A stretch of DNA of 64,000 bases from an uncultured Collinsella sp. Its GTDB lineage: Bacteria; Actinomycetota; Coriobacteriia; Coriobacteriales; Coriobacteriaceae. Below the pieces are notes generated by a model, which was given only the letters and a program-made list of their open reading frames with translations, was not told where the DNA came from and ran no database searches. This document shows, one piece after another, positions 35,742 to 44,872 of the stretch. Made by a program: the position numbers and the translations under genes. Each line of letters opens with the position of its first letter. The stretch's first letter is position 1. The DNA lies in contig CATWVA010000001.1 of NCBI GenBank assembly GCA_958354105.1, positions 186,001 through 250,000 on the forward strand, given 5' to 3'.

Positions 35742-36146
35742 TTACACGCGGCGACGCTTCTTGGGGCGGCAGCCGTTGTGCGGGATGGGGGTCTTGTCCT
35801 GGATGCTCGAGACCTCGAGGCCAGCAGCCTGGAGGGAGCGGATGGCGGTCTCACGACCGGAGCCGGGGCCCTTGACGAAGACGGAAACCTTCTTCATACC
35901 GTGCTCCATGGCCTGCTTGGCAGCAGCCTCGGCAGCCATCTGGGCAGCGAACGGCGTGGACTTACGGGAGCCCTTGAAGCCCACCTGGCCAGCCGACTTC
36001 CAGGAAATGACGTTGCCCTGGGGATCGGTGATCGAAACGATCGTGTTGTTGAACGTAGAACGAATGTGAGCCTGGCCCACGGAAATGTTCTTACGGTCCG
36101 CGCGCTTCAGACGGGCAGCGCGAACGTTCTTCTTAGCAGTAGCCAT
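35742..36146 (-). CDS. rpsK: Small ribosomal subunit protein uS11
   Basis: 134 residues. The family blocks [40 protein letters not shown] and [16 protein letters not shown] are complete. S11 shapes the platform of the 30S subunit near the E site. The basic N-terminal tail and the ending [12 protein letters not shown] are canonical. It is separated by 14 bases from rpsM. Confidence 0.97.
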   Translation of the reverse strand: MATAKKNVRAARLKRADRKNISVGQAHIRSTFNNTIVSITDPQGNVISWKSAGQVGFKGSRKSTPFAAQMAAEAAAKQAMEHGMKKVSVFVKGPGSGRETAIRSLQAAGLEVSSIQDKTPIPHNGCRPKKRRRV

Positions 36147-36160
36147 CTATCTAGCGCTCC

Positions 36161-36535
36161 TTATTTCTTCTTCTTAGCACCGATCTGACGCTTCGGGCCC
36201 TTGCGGGTACGAGCGTTAGTGTGGGTGCGCTGGCCGCGGACCGGGAGGCCCTTGCGGTGACGAAGGCCGCGGTTGCAGCCGATGTCCATAAGGCGCTTGA
36301 CGTTCTGGTTGCGCTCACGGCGGAGGTCACCCTCAACCATGATCTGGTTCTTATCGATATAATCGCGGATGGCGTTAACCTCATCCTCGGTGAGGTCCTT
36401 AACGCGCGTATCCACGTTAACGTTGCACTCGACGCAGATCTTCGTCGCAGTGGTGCGGCCGATGCCGTAAATGTAGGTCAGACCGATCTCAACGCGCTTC
36501 TCACGCGGGAGGTCGACACCATTAATACGGGCCAA
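36161..36535 (-). CDS. rpsM: Small ribosomal subunit protein uS13
   Basis: 124 residues beginning [20 protein letters not shown] with [12 protein letters not shown] and the C-terminal [21 protein letters not shown]13 contacts the 50S subunit and the P-site tRNA in the 30S head. Ends with a Lys-rich tail. It is preceded by rpmJ at 14 bp and followed by rpsK. Confidence 0.97.
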   Translation of the reverse strand: MARINGVDLPREKRVEIGLTYIYGIGRTTATKICVECNVNVDTRVKDLTEDEVNAIRDYIDKNQIMVEGDLRRERNQNVKRLMDIGCNRGLRHRKGLPVRGQRTHTNARTRKGPKRQIGAKKKK

Positions 36536-36549
36536 CGTAGTCTCCTCTC

Positions 36550-36663
36550 TTAACCCTGACGCTGCTTATGACGGGGGTTCTCGCAAATGACGAGGACCTT
36601 GCCATGGCGCCTAATGATTTTGCACTTATCGCACATCTTCTTGACCGAAGGACGTACCTTCAT
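36550..36663 (-). CDS. rpmJ: Large ribosomal subunit protein bL36
   Basis: 37-residue protein found by reading this short gap leftwards from an ATG at 36663. It reads [20 protein letters not shown] and ends NPRHKQRQG. The zinc ligands are Cys11, Cys14, Cys27 and His32 ([13 protein letters not shown]), so it is the zinc-binding form. It sits between infA and rpsM as in many actinobacteria and Firmicutes. Confidence 0.95.
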   Translation of the reverse strand: MKVRPSVKKMCDKCKIIRRHGKVLVICENPRHKQRQG

Positions 36664-36813
36664 CGTTCTTCCTTTCGGTAGCGCTCAAACTACTTCCCTA
36701 CTATCTACTCGCCCAGCCGCAGGCGTTTAAAACTATGGCTGGTCTTCACACACAATCCGACCGTAGGTTGAGCTAAGCCTGCAGCCGGAAATGGAGTGCG
36801 TGTATGCGTGCCG

Positions 36814-37032
36814 CTATTTGTAGCGATAGGTGATGCGGCCGCGGGTCAGGTCGTACGGGGAAAGCTCCACGACAACCCTGTCACCGGGGAGAATACGGAT
36901 GTAATTCATTCGGATCTTGCCAGAAATGTTGCACAGAACCGAATGACCGTTCTCGAGCTCGACCTTAAACATGGCGTTGGGCAGCGGTTCCTTTACCGTA
37001 CCCTCGAGCTCAATTGCGTCTTCCTTCTTCAC
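36814..37032 (-). CDS. infA: Translation initiation factor IF-1
   Basis: 72-residue OB-fold protein that occupies the A site of the 30S subunit during initiation. The sequence [39 protein letters not shown] and [17 protein letters not shown] is canonical. The GTG at 37032 gives the normal 72 residues; a TTG at 37038 would add two. Upstream, AGAAAGA provides a weak ribosome-binding site. A 150-bp gap follows before rpmJ, with no gene visible, and TAGAAT-like -10 elements upstream suggest a separate promoter. Confidence 0.93.
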   Translation of the reverse strand: MKKEDAIELEGTVKEPLPNAMFKVELENGHSVLCNISGKIRMNYIRILPGDRVVVELSPYDLTRGRITYRYK

Positions 37033-37161
37033 AAGCAATCATCTTTCTCTAGAAAACGACAGCGATTGAGTATTCTACAATACGCATGCACGTATCGTAG
37101 TATCTTCGTAATGGCTCCACAACTAAGCGGAACTTGTTACATTTGAGAAATGTAAAACAAA

Positions 37162-37261
37162 GCCGTTCCCTGATGCCCAAGATCGCCTTGAAATGAGAAG
37201 GCATAGACCTTGGGGTCATGCCTTCGAAATTGAAAGGCGAGGTTGGGCATCAGGGGGCGGC
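37162..37261 (-). other. Candidate structured RNA element, copy 2
   Basis: Same architecture as 24985-25083: outer CCCTGATGCCCAA/TTGGGCATCAGGG (37168-37180 with 37243-37255) extended by GCCG/CGGC, middle GCCTT/AAGGC (37185-37189 with 37234-37238), and an inner hairpin GAAGGCA/TGCCTTC plus GACC/GGTC. Outer and inner stems differ in sequence from copy 1 yet still pair. Read leftwards it follows the map stop codon by six bases and ends in CGGCTTTGTTTT, so it could end the map transcript. Confidence 0.6.
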
Positions 37262-37266
37262 GACTT

Positions 37267-38055
37267 TTACATTTCACCGCCTTGCAAGGAACACCAAGCA
37301 CCCTGGGCATCCGTGGTGAGAATCACCGGACCGTCATTGGTAATGGCGACGGTGTTCTCGTAGTGTGCGGCGGGCAGGTGGTCGTTGGTCGTAACAATCC
37401 AACCGTCGGAGCCCGTGCTCACATGGTTGGAACCCATCGTAACCATCGGCTCGATGGCAATGACCATGCCGGCCTGGAGGCGAACGCCCCTCCCCTTCTT
37501 TCCATAGTTAGGAACGTTGGGGTCCTCGTGCATCACGCGGCCAATGCCATGGCCCACATAGTCACGAAGCACGCCGTAACCGTGAGACTCGGCGAGGGAC
37601 TGAACGGCGTAACCAACATCCCCGATATGGTTACCGGGAACAGCCTGCTCGATGGCAGCCTTAAGGCAATCGCGCGTGACCTCGCACAGGGCCTTGGCCT
37701 CGGGCGTGGGTGTGCCGACAAAAAACGTCCAAGCGTTATCGCCAACCCAACCGTCGACAACGGCTCCCGTATCGATGGAGATGATATCGCCATCGCGCAG
37801 GATCATGTCGGGGTTGGGAATACCGTGGACCACGGCATCGTTAATCGATGCGCAAATGGTACCGGGGAACCCGCCGTAACCCTTAAAGGCCGGGGTGCCG
37901 CCATGCATACGGATAATCTGCTCCGCGAGCTGATCGAGCTCAAAGGTCGAAACACCAGGGCGCACCATGGCTCCAACGTGGCGGAGCGCCATCTTAGATA
38001 GCGCTCCTGCCTTCTTCATCTGCTCGATTTGCGTTGCAGACTTAATCTTGATCAT
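37267..38055 (-). CDS. map: Methionine aminopeptidase, type I
   Basis: 262-residue metalloprotease removing the initiator Met. Metal ligands are in ISIDTGAVVDGWVGDNAWTF (two Asp), GHGIGRVMHEDP (His) and AIEPMV (Glu), with a last Glu region near the end. The ATG at 38055 overlaps the adk stop as ATGA. It follows secY-adk in the usual order, but infA is separated by 229 bp that include the structured element. Confidence 0.96.
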   Translation of the reverse strand: MIKIKSATQIEQMKKAGALSKMALRHVGAMVRPGVSTFELDQLAEQIIRMHGGTPAFKGYGGFPGTICASINDAVVHGIPNPDMILRDGDIISIDTGAVVDGWVGDNAWTFFVGTPTPEAKALCEVTRDCLKAAIEQAVPGNHIGDVGYAVQSLAESHGYGVLRDYVGHGIGRVMHEDPNVPNYGKKGRGVRLQAGMVIAIEPMVTMGSNHVSTGSDGWIVTTNDHLPAAHYENTVAITNDGPVILTTDAQGAWCSLQGGEM

Positions 38056-38678
38056 AGACCAAGAGCCTCTTTGACATCCCCGTACACGGTCTCGCGAGCC
38101 TGGTCACCGTTGACCGACTTGAGCAGACCCTGGCCACGATAGTAGTCGACGAGCGGGCTCGTGGACTTCTCGTAGACGTCGAGACGGTTCTTGATGGTCT
38201 CGGGCTTGTCGTCGTCGCGCTGATACATCTCGCCGGCGCACTTGGGGCAGGTAGCATCGGCAGCGGTGCCGGTGTAACCGCAGGCGCGGCAGGTGCGACG
38301 CGAAGACAGACGATCGATGATGACCTCGGGGGCCACGTCGACCAGAAGGGCGCAGTCGATCTCGCGACCCATGGCGGAGAGCTCGGAATCGAGCGTCACA
38401 GCCTGGGCGGTGTTGCGCGGGAAGCCGTCGAGGATGAAGCCCTGCTGGGCGTCATCGGCAGCAAGGCGCTCCTTGACAAGGTCGATCACGAGCTGGTCGG
38501 GAACGAGCTCGCCAGCGTCCATGTACTTCTTAGCCTGAATACCAAGCTCGGTGCCACCCTTGACGGCAGCACGCAGCAGGTCGCCCGTGGAAATGTGAGC
38601 GACGCCAAACTCGGCGACGAGCTCCTGTGCGACGGTGCCCTTACCGGCACCCGGAGCTCCGAGCAATACGAGGTTCAT
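38052..38678 (-). CDS. adk: Adenylate kinase (zinc-lid type)
   Basis: 208-residue kinase balancing AMP, ADP and ATP. P-loop LLGAPGAGKGT, AMP-binding segment STGDLLRAAVK, and a lid with zinc ligands in CRACGYTG and CPKC. The ATG at 38678 (MNLVLLGAPG) has GGAGG seven bases upstream; a TTG two codons earlier is less likely. Ends in TGA, shared with the map start codon. Overlapping stop and start codons show coupled expression. The zinc lid is a Gram-positive feature. Confidence 0.96.
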   Translation of the reverse strand: MNLVLLGAPGAGKGTVAQELVAEFGVAHISTGDLLRAAVKGGTELGIQAKKYMDAGELVPDQLVIDLVKERLAADDAQQGFILDGFPRNTAQAVTLDSELSAMGREIDCALLVDVAPEVIIDRLSSRRTCRACGYTGTAADATCPKCAGEMYQRDDDKPETIKNRLDVYEKSTSPLVDYYRGQGLLKSVNGDQARETVYGDVKEALGL

Positions 38679-38696
38679 GAGCAATCCTCCTCTAGC

Positions 38697-39983
38697 CTAT
38701 TTAAAGAATCCATCGTAATCATACATCTTGATCTGGCCTTCGAGCTTATCGACCGTGTCGAGCACGACGCCGACCATGATGAGGATGGACGTGCCGCCAA
38801 ATGCCTGGATCAGATGGTTACCCGTGAAGGAGAAGATGATCGAAGGCACGATGGCGATGAGCGCCAAAAAGACAGCGCTGGGAAGCGTGATCTTGTTGAG
38901 CGCGTTCTTGATGTAGGCCGCGGTAGCCCTACCCGGACGGACGCCCGGAATAAAGCCGCCCTGCTTCTTAAGGTTGTCGGCCGTGTCATCGGGGTTGAAC
39001 ACCATGGAGGTGTAGAAGTACGCGAAGAACACGATGAGGACAACATTAAGCACCCAGTTGAGCCAACCGGTCGAAAGCGCAGAGGCAACTGCCTGAATCC
39101 AGCCGATGCCGGGGAAGAACACGGCAATCTGAGCCGGGAAGTACAGCAGCGCCGAAGCGAAGATGATCGGCACGACACCCGCGGTATTGACCTTGATGGG
39201 CAGGTAGGTGGTCTGGCCACCCATCATGCGACGGCCCACGACGCGCTTAGCGTAGGAGACCGGGATGCGGCGCTGGCCGCGCTCAAGAAAAACAATCAGC
39301 GGGATAACCAGCAGGATGATGGCGCAGATGATCACCATGGTGATGATGCCACCGGCATTACCCTCGGTGCTGGAGAAGATCGCCTGCGGCAGGCCGGCCA
39401 TGATGTTCGCAAAGATGATCAGGGACATGCCATTGCCGATACCGCGCTGGGTGATGAGCTCACCAATCCACATGATCAGCATAGCGCCCGCAGTGAGCGT
39501 GCCGACGATCATGAGGTCGAAGATGATCTCGGGAGCGCCGGCGCCATTAAAGCTGATGCCGAAGCTCTTAAAGAGGAAGAGGTAACCCACGGAGTTGAGG
39601 ATTGCCAGAGCCAGGGTGAGGTAACGCGAATACTGCGTAATCTTGGTCTGACCGACCTCGCCCTCGCGGGCAAGCTCATGCAGGGAAGGCACAACGGCCT
39701 GGAGCATCTGGAGGATGATTGAGCTGGTGATGTAAGGCATGATGCCCAGCGAAAACACCGACACATAGCTCAACGCGCCGCCAGAGAAAAGATTCAGGAG
39801 GGCCATAGCACCTGCGGCGACCGAATTGTTATCGGTCGAGAAAAGGCCCAGCATCCCCTGGAAGGGAATGCCGGGCACAGGAACGTGCGCACCAATGCGG
39901 TACACGACGAGCATAGCTATGGTAAAAAGAATCTTTTCGCGCAATTCTTTGATGCGGAAAGCATTCTTAAGACCATTTAGCAC
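38697..39983 (-). CDS. secY: Protein translocase subunit SecY
   Basis: 428-residue channel protein with ten membrane segments. The N-terminus [20 protein letters not shown], the plug region ([20 protein letters not shown]) and [20 protein letters not shown] on the cytosolic loop that binds SecA are all present. It partners SecA, also in this window. The start overlaps the end of rplO by seven bases. Upstream of adk at 18 bp. Confidence 0.97.
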   Translation of the reverse strand: MLNGLKNAFRIKELREKILFTIAMLVVYRIGAHVPVPGIPFQGMLGLFSTDNNSVAAGAMALLNLFSGGALSYVSVFSLGIMPYITSSIILQMLQAVVPSLHELAREGEVGQTKITQYSRYLTLALAILNSVGYLFLFKSFGISFNGAGAPEIIFDLMIVGTLTAGAMLIMWIGELITQRGIGNGMSLIIFANIMAGLPQAIFSSTEGNAGGIITMVIICAIILLVIPLIVFLERGQRRIPVSYAKRVVGRRMMGGQTTYLPIKVNTAGVVPIIFASALLYFPAQIAVFFPGIGWIQAVASALSTGWLNWVLNVVLIVFFAYFYTSMVFNPDDTADNLKKQGGFIPGVRPGRATAAYIKNALNKITLPSAVFLALIAIVPSIIFSFTGNHLIQAFGGTSILIMVGVVLDTVDKLEGQIKMYDYDGFFK

Positions 39984-40426
39984 GGCAGCTCGACCTTTCC
40001 GCCGGCGGCCTCGATCTTGGCCTGCGCAGAAGCGCTTACCTTGTCGACCTTGACCGTGAACTTCTTGGTGAGCTCACCATTGCCGAGCACCTTGACGGGC
40101 TCGAACTCGCTCTTGGTGATGCGAGCGGCCTTAAGAGCGGCACCGTCGATCACAGCGCCATCCTCGAACTTACGCTCGAGACGCTCAACGTTAACAGCGG
40201 TGTACTCGATACGACGGGGGTTGCGGAAGCCCGGAAGCTTGGGCAGGCGCATAGCCAGCGGAGTCTGGCCACCCTCGAAGCCGGCACCCTTGGTGCCGCC
40301 AGAGCGGGAACCCTGGCCCTTCTGGCCGCGGCCAGAAGTGGTGCCGTGACCCGAAGAATTGCCACGGCCGACGCGCTTGCGGTTCTTGGTGGAACCGGGC
40401 GCGGGAGTAAGATCGTGAAGCTGCAT
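39977..40426 (-). CDS. rplO: Large ribosomal subunit protein uL15
   Basis: 149 residues with [20 protein letters not shown] and [20 protein letters not shown] at the N-terminus, both hallmarks of L15, and a C-terminal half ending GGKVELPC. L15 organises 23S rRNA late in 50S assembly. The 3' end overlaps secY by seven bases; rpmD ends three bases upstream. Normal length. Confidence 0.97.
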   Translation of the reverse strand: MQLHDLTPAPGSTKNRKRVGRGNSSGHGTTSGRGQKGQGSRSGGTKGAGFEGGQTPLAMRLPKLPGFRNPRRIEYTAVNVERLERKFEDGAVIDGAALKAARITKSEFEPVKVLGNGELTKKFTVKVDKVSASAQAKIEAAGGKVELPC

Positions 40427-40429
40427 TTG

Positions 40430-40612
40430 CTACTCCTCTACAATCTCGACAAGGTGCTTGACCTTGAAGATCATGCCGCGGACGGACTCGTTGTCAGCAA
40501 TCTCGCGAACCTCGCGGATCCTGTGGAGACCGAGGGCACGGACAGTACGGACCTGGTCCTGCTTGCAACCGTTGGTGCTGCGGACCTGCTTGATCTTGAT
40601 GGTGTCAGCCAT
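40430..40612 (-). CDS. rpmD: Large ribosomal subunit protein uL30
   Basis: 60-residue L30 with IKIKQVRSTNGCKQDQVRTV and the typical ALGLHRIREVREI and MIFKVKHLVEIVEE. It sits between rpsE (two bases upstream) and rplO, the standard spc order. Confidence 0.96.
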   Translation of the reverse strand: MADTIKIKQVRSTNGCKQDQVRTVRALGLHRIREVREIADNESVRGMIFKVKHLVEIVEE

Positions 40613-40614
40613 GC

Positions 40615-41139
40615 TTAGTTCTCCTTACCGACGAACATCTCGGAGACCGTCAGGCCACGGCGAGCCGCGACGTCCTCAGGGCTGGAGAGCTCCTTGAGGC
40701 CCTCGACGGCAGCCTTGATGATGTTGAGGCCATTGTCGGTACCGAGGGACTTGGACAGGACGTTCTTGATGCCAGCAAGCTCAAAGAGGGGACGCACAGC
40801 GCCGCCGGCGATAACGCCGGTACCCTCGACAGCGGGCTTAATGATGATGCGGCCGGCACCAAAGTGGCCGAGAACCTCGTGCGGGATGGTGCCCTGCTCG
40901 GTCACCGGCACGTGGAACATGTTCTTCTTGGCATCGAGAGATGCCTTGGAGATGGCCATGGGCACCTCAGCGGACTTGCCCATGCCAACGCCGACGTTGC
41001 CCTTGCCGTCGCCAACGACGACGAGAGCGACGAGGCTCATGCGACGACCACCCTTGACGGTCTTCGACACGCGGTTGATGTAAACGACGCGCTCCTCGAA
41101 CTCGGAGGCCTCGCGCTGCTGCTTCTGATTACGAGCCAT
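40615..41139 (-). CDS. rpsE: Small ribosomal subunit protein uS5
   Basis: 174-residue S5. The double-stranded-RNA-binding half contains [34 protein letters not shown] and the C-terminal half [21 protein letters not shown]5 sits at the mRNA entry of the 30S subunit and influences fidelity. Between rplR and rpmD. Confidence 0.97.
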   Translation of the reverse strand: MARNQKQQREASEFEERVVYINRVSKTVKGGRRMSLVALVVVGDGKGNVGVGMGKSAEVPMAISKASLDAKKNMFHVPVTEQGTIPHEVLGHFGAGRIIIKPAVEGTGVIAGGAVRPLFELAGIKNVLSKSLGTDNGLNIIKAAVEGLKELSSPEDVAARRGLTVSEMFVGKEN

Positions 41140-41153
41140 GTGCTACATACCTC

Positions 41154-41522
41154 CTAGAACTCGAGACCGGCGGCACGAGCACCGTCGGCGAGGGCCTTGA
41201 CGCGGCCATGGTAGATACGGCCACCGCGATCGAAGGCGACCTTGGTGATGCCGGCCTCGATGGCGCGCTTGCCAACGAGCTGACCGACCTTCTCCGCAGC
41301 CTCCTTGTTCGAGGTGTGGGTGCCCTTGAACTCGGCCTCGAGGGTCGAGGCAGAGACGAGCGTCAGGCTGGAGCCCTTGCTGTCGTCGATGATCTGGGCA
41401 TAGATGTTGGCGTTAGTACGGGTCACGCGAAGACGCGGACGCTCGGAGGTACCCGAGACCTTGCCGCGAACACGACGCTGACGACGCTTGAGGCCTTCCA
41501 GCTTCGCCTTATGCTTGTTCAT
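41154..41522 (-). CDS. rplR: Large ribosomal subunit protein uL18
   Basis: 122 residues: [32 protein letters not shown], and the 5S rRNA-binding [21 protein letters not shown]18 brings 5S rRNA to the 50S subunit together with L5. A 22-base perfect hairpin (CCAGCACC/GGTGCTGG at 41551-41572) lies between it and rplF. Confidence 0.97.
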   Translation of the reverse strand: MNKHKAKLEGLKRRQRRVRGKVSGTSERPRLRVTRTNANIYAQIIDDSKGSSLTLVSASTLEAEFKGTHTSNKEAAEKVGQLVGKRAIEAGITKVAFDRGGRIYHGRVKALADGARAAGLEF

Positions 41523-41550
41523 ACGTAAACTCCTAAAAAGGTTGATCTTG

Positions 41551-41572
41551 CCAGCACCTGACGGGGTGCTGG
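41551..41572 (-). promoter_or_regulatory. Intercistronic hairpin between rplF and rplR
   Basis: CCAGCACC and GGTGCTGG with a 6-base loop in the 75-bp gap, no T run. It may protect or tune the ribosomal transcript; a similar hairpin (AAGCGCCG/CGGCGCTT, 42906-42935) lies between rplE and rpsN. Confidence 0.4.
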
Positions 41573-41597
41573 TCTTATGCGAGTGAGTCGGTTACGA

Positions 41598-42134
41598 CTA
41601 CTTGGCGGCCTTACCCAGCTTGCGGCGGATGTGCTCGCCAACGTAGTGGATACCCTTGCCCTTGTAAGGCTCGGGAGGACGATGGCCGCGGATCTCAGCG
41701 GCGATCTGACCGACCTGCTGCTTGTTGATACCCTTGACGTTCACGTGGGTGTTGTCGGGAACCTCGAAGGTGATGCCCTCGGGAGCCTCGACGATCACGG
41801 GGTGCGAGAAGCCCAGGGAGAACTCGAGGTTCTTGCCCTTCTGCTGTACGCGGTAACCGACGCCGGCGAGCTCGAGCTTCTTCTCGAAGCCCTCGGAAAC
41901 GCCAACAACCATGTTGTGGATGAGGGCGCGGGTGAGGCCGTGGCGGGCACGGGTCTCACGCTCGTCGTCGGGACGGGAAACGGTGAGGACGTTGTCCTCG
42001 ACGTTGATAGCGAGCTTCTCAAAGACATCGAGCTCGAGCTGGCCCTTGGGGCCCTTGACGACAACGTTGTTGCCGTTGACTGCCACTTCGACTCCGGCGG
42101 GAATCTGGACAGGCTTATTACCGATACGAGACAC
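41598..42134 (-). CDS. rplF: Large ribosomal subunit protein uL6
   Basis: 178 residues: [20 protein letters not shown], the repeated L6 half-domain, and the signature [20 protein letters not shown] near the C-terminus. L6 lies at the base of the 50S stalk near the factor-binding site. It follows rpsH and precedes rplR. Confidence 0.97.
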   Translation of the reverse strand: MSRIGNKPVQIPAGVEVAVNGNNVVVKGPKGQLELDVFEKLAINVEDNVLTVSRPDDERETRARHGLTRALIHNMVVGVSEGFEKKLELAGVGYRVQQKGKNLEFSLGFSHPVIVEAPEGITFEVPDNTHVNVKGINKQQVGQIAAEIRGHRPPEPYKGKGIHYVGEHIRRKLGKAAK

Positions 42135-42167
42135 GGTGATCTCCTTTCCTTCTACCTACCGAGCGAA

Positions 42168-42566
42168 TTACCAGACGTAAGCGATGATCTCGCCGCCGAC
42201 GTTGTGCTTGCGAGCATCGCGGTCGGTCATGACGCCATGGCTGGTGGAAATAATGGCGGTACCAAGGCCACCGCGGACGCGGGGCATGTCGGCAACGCCG
42301 GTGTACTTACGCAGGCCCGGCTTGGAAATGCGGCGGATGCCGTTGATGACCTTAGCCTTCTTGGGACCATACTTAAGCGTGATGTGCAGAGTCTTCTGGG
42401 GAACGGTGTCCTCGACATCGTAGCCCTCGATGTAGCCCTCCTCGTGCAGAACACGAGCGATCTCGACGAGCTTCTTGCTGCTCGGCATGGAGACCGTGGC
42501 CTTGTTCACAGAGTTAGCGTTACGGATGCGCGTAAGCATATCTGCGATCGGGTCTGTAAGGTTCAT
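42168..42566 (-). CDS. rpsH: Small ribosomal subunit protein uS8
   Basis: 132 residues: [20 protein letters not shown] at the start and [27 protein letters not shown] at the end. S8 is a primary 16S rRNA binder and, in some bacteria, the autoregulator of the spc operon. The 119-bp gap to rpsN shows no recognisable control element. Confidence 0.97.
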   Translation of the reverse strand: MNLTDPIADMLTRIRNANSVNKATVSMPSSKKLVEIARVLHEEGYIEGYDVEDTVPQKTLHITLKYGPKKAKVINGIRRISKPGLRKYTGVADMPRVRGGLGTAIISTSHGVMTDRDARKHNVGGEIIAYVW

Positions 42567-42685
42567 ACAGATTCTCCTTCGTTCTTGATGAACACGTGCT
42601 CTTGGTTCTTCGCCGCCCTTAACGGCAAAGCCTTTTTAGCGCGTTTTCCCTGTTCCAAACTGATGCTTGAAACGCTGGTAGTGAC

Positions 42686-42871
42686 TTACCAGCTGGCCTT
42701 CTTAACGCCGGGAAGCTCGCCCTTGAGTGCAAGCTCGCGGAAGCAGACACGGCACAGGCCGAACTTGCGGTACACAGAGTGCGGACGGCCGCAGCGCTGG
42801 CAGCGCGTGTACTCACGAGTAGAGAACTTCTGCTTGCGATTGCACTTGACGATCATCGATGTCTTAGCCAC
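42686..42871 (-). CDS. rpsN: Small ribosomal subunit protein uS14, zinc type
   Basis: 61-residue type Z S14 with the zinc ligands in CQRCGRPHS and [10 protein letters not shown]. The start [16 protein letters not shown] is typical. Zinc-free paralogues for zinc limitation are not in this window. Between rplE and rpsH. Confidence 0.97.
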   Translation of the reverse strand: MAKTSMIVKCNRKQKFSTREYTRCQRCGRPHSVYRKFGLCRVCFRELALKGELPGVKKASW

Positions 42872-42950
42872 TTATATCCTCCTCACATAGAGTATTGTTC
42901 GCCCCAAGCGCCGCCCCCTTGTGGGAACGGCGCTTATAGGGCAGGTGAAC

Positions 42951-43508
42951 CTATTTCTTGAACGGGAAACCGAAGGCGTCCAGAAGGGCCTTGGCCTCCT
43001 CATCGGTGTTGGCGGTGGTCACGAAAGTGATGTCCATACCACGCTGGTGATCGACGGAGTCGAAGTCGATCTCGGGGAAGATGAGCTGCTCGGTAACGCC
43101 CATGGAGAAGTTACCACGGCCGTCGAAGCTCTTGGCGGAGATGCCGCGGAAGTCGCGGATACGGGGGATCGCGACGGAGGTCAGACGATCGAAGAACTCC
43201 CACATACGGTCGCCACGCAGGGTAACCTTGCAGCCGATCGGCATACCAGCGCGCAGGCGGAAGGTAGCGATGGACTTGCGGGCACGGGTGATCATCGGCT
43301 GCTGGCCGGTGATGGCGCGCAGGTCGCGCACGGCACCGTCGATGGCCTTGGAATCGGTAGCGGCCTCGCCGACACCCATGTTCACGACGATCTTCTCAAA
43401 CTTGGGGATCATCATGACGTTCTCGTACTGGAACTTGTCCTGAAGCTGCTGCTTGACCTCGTTGTTGTACTTGGTCTTCAGACGCGGCACATACTTCTCT
43501 TCTGCCAT
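42951..43508 (-). CDS. rplE: Large ribosomal subunit protein uL5
   Basis: 185-residue L5, the 5S rRNA-binding protein. [20 protein letters not shown], the segment [19 protein letters not shown] and the C-terminal [20 protein letters not shown] are canonical. It is the first ribosomal gene of this run: rplN and rplX, which normally precede it, are missing, and a 311-bp non-coding gap containing a candidate promoter lies upstream. AAGGAG precedes the ATG. Confidence 0.97.
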   Translation of the reverse strand: MAEEKYVPRLKTKYNNEVKQQLQDKFQYENVMMIPKFEKIVVNMGVGEAATDSKAIDGAVRDLRAITGQQPMITRARKSIATFRLRAGMPIGCKVTLRGDRMWEFFDRLTSVAIPRIRDFRGISAKSFDGRGNFSMGVTEQLIFPEIDFDSVDHQRGMDITFVTTANTDEEAKALLDAFGFPFKK

Positions 43509-43639
43509 TGTTCACTCCTTCTTGGGGTTTTAAGCACGGGGCGTGGCCACGATGGGTTGTCCTCGTGCCTCCTGGCTGCATCCGCGCCGCTCATGGCATT
43601 TTGCGGTTTGGACTCGACGCAGCAGGAGCCGACAAAACA

Positions 43640-43675
43640 ATCGGTACTATACGCGTATCGGGAGCGTATTTCCAG
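43640..43675 (-). promoter_or_regulatory. Candidate promoter of the rplE transcript
   Basis: Leftward -10 TATAGT (43646-43651) with TGGAAA 17 bases upstream as a weak -35, about 135 bases before rplE. It would explain expression of the ribosomal operon from rplE in the absence of rplN and rplX. Confidence 0.4.
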
Positions 43676-43734
43676 AAAAACCTCGTCTGCCTGCACAACT
43701 CCACAACTCCCCCGCACAAATGGGTCCCAAAAAG

Positions 43735-43802
43735 CAGTTGCGGTGAAATAGGGGCTGTTGGGCGGCCTAACAGGCTTAAACAATCCGTATTTCACCGCAA
43801 CT
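43735..43802 (-). terminator. Large hairpin after xdhC
   Basis: Perfect 15-bp arms AGTTGCGGTGAAATA/TATTTCACCGCAACT (43735-43749 and 43788-43802) with a 38-base loop that has a further 5-bp stem. Leftwards it is followed by GCTTTTTGG, so it may terminate xdhC. Confidence 0.65.
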
Positions 43803-43819
43803 TATTGGTGGGGATGCGA

Positions 43820-44863
43820 TTAGCGCTTGCGGGGGACGAGTTTGGTACGGCGCAGGTGGATCATCTCGGCGGCGATGGAGATGGCAATCTCCTCGGGATC
43901 CTCTGCCTCGATGGCGACTCCGATCGGCAGGTGCAGCTCGTCGATCTGGTCCTGCGTAAAGCCCTCCTGCTCCAGGCGGGCGCGCACAAAGGCCGTCTTG
44001 CGACGCGAGCCCAAGCAGCCCAGATAGGCGGGTTTGGCACGCATGGCTTGGATCACCACGTCGATATCGGACTTGTGGCCTGCCGTGGCCACGACCACCA
44101 AGTCGCGCGGGCCGATGGGACACAGCCCGCTCAGGCTCTTGTAATCGACCAGGCGACGATCGTAGACACCGGGCACCCATTCGAGCGTCAGCGTGCCGGG
44201 GCGGTCATCGCACGCCACAACAGCAAAGCCCGCCGCCGTGAGCACGCGCGCCGTCGCGGCGCCCACGTGCCCGCAGCCAAAGATGTAGGTCAGGCCCTCG
44301 GGGCAGAGCGTCTCGATGTGCGCCGGGGGGATCTCGGAGGCAGCGTTGGTGTAGGTGACCTTACTCCCCTCCTCCACCAGCGAAAGCTCGGGGCAGCCGA
44401 CAATGGTATGGCGCGATGCCTCGCCATGGCACTCGGCCACATCGCCCTCGAGGGCCTGGATGACAAACGGTTCAAAGTCGATGACGAAGTCGCCGATGCG
44501 TCGATACACCAAGACGTCGGCAACCGACTGGAACAACGGCGCCTGCGATACATCCAGGTGCAGATAGCACAGGCAGATGGCTCCGCCGCAGATCATGCCG
44601 GTATCGGAGTTCTCGCCACCCATGGTGTAGCGGACCAGACGCGATTGCCCTGCGGCCAGCAGCCCGCGCGCCTCGTCCAGCGCAAAGAGCTCGATCTTGC
44701 CGCCGCCGATGGTGCCCGCTTGGCTACCATCGGCAAAGACGGCCATCCAGGCGCCCACGCCGCGCGGCGATGACCCTGCCGTGCCGGCAACTACCACCAG
44801 CTCGCACGTCTTACCAGCCTTCAGAGCGCCAAGCGCAGCATTCACCACATCGAGCTTTTCCAT
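43820..44863 (-). CDS. xdhC: XdhC-family molybdenum hydroxylase maturation factor
   Basis: 347 residues. XdhC-like proteins bind the molybdenum cofactor, support sulfuration or selenation, and insert it into xanthine dehydrogenases. The N-terminal domain has VAGTAGSSPRGVGAWMAVF and TIGGGKIE, the C-terminal Rossmann domain has TYIFGCGHVGAATARVLTAA and CDDRPGTL, ending with IGPRDLVVVATAGHKSD and GCLGSRRKTAF. It is encoded nine bases after yqeB, an operon that assembles the selenium-type cofactor of the dehydrogenase at 56739-59516. Confidence 0.9.
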   Translation of the reverse strand: MEKLDVVNAALGALKAGKTCELVVVAGTAGSSPRGVGAWMAVFADGSQAGTIGGGKIELFALDEARGLLAAGQSRLVRYTMGGENSDTGMICGGAICLCYLHLDVSQAPLFQSVADVLVYRRIGDFVIDFEPFVIQALEGDVAECHGEASRHTIVGCPELSLVEEGSKVTYTNAASEIPPAHIETLCPEGLTYIFGCGHVGAATARVLTAAGFAVVACDDRPGTLTLEWVPGVYDRRLVDYKSLSGLCPIGPRDLVVVATAGHKSDIDVVIQAMRAKPAYLGCLGSRRKTAFVRARLEQEGFTQDQIDELHLPIGVAIEAEDPEEIAISIAAEMIHLRRTKLVPRKR

Positions 44864-44872
44864 TGCAATTTC

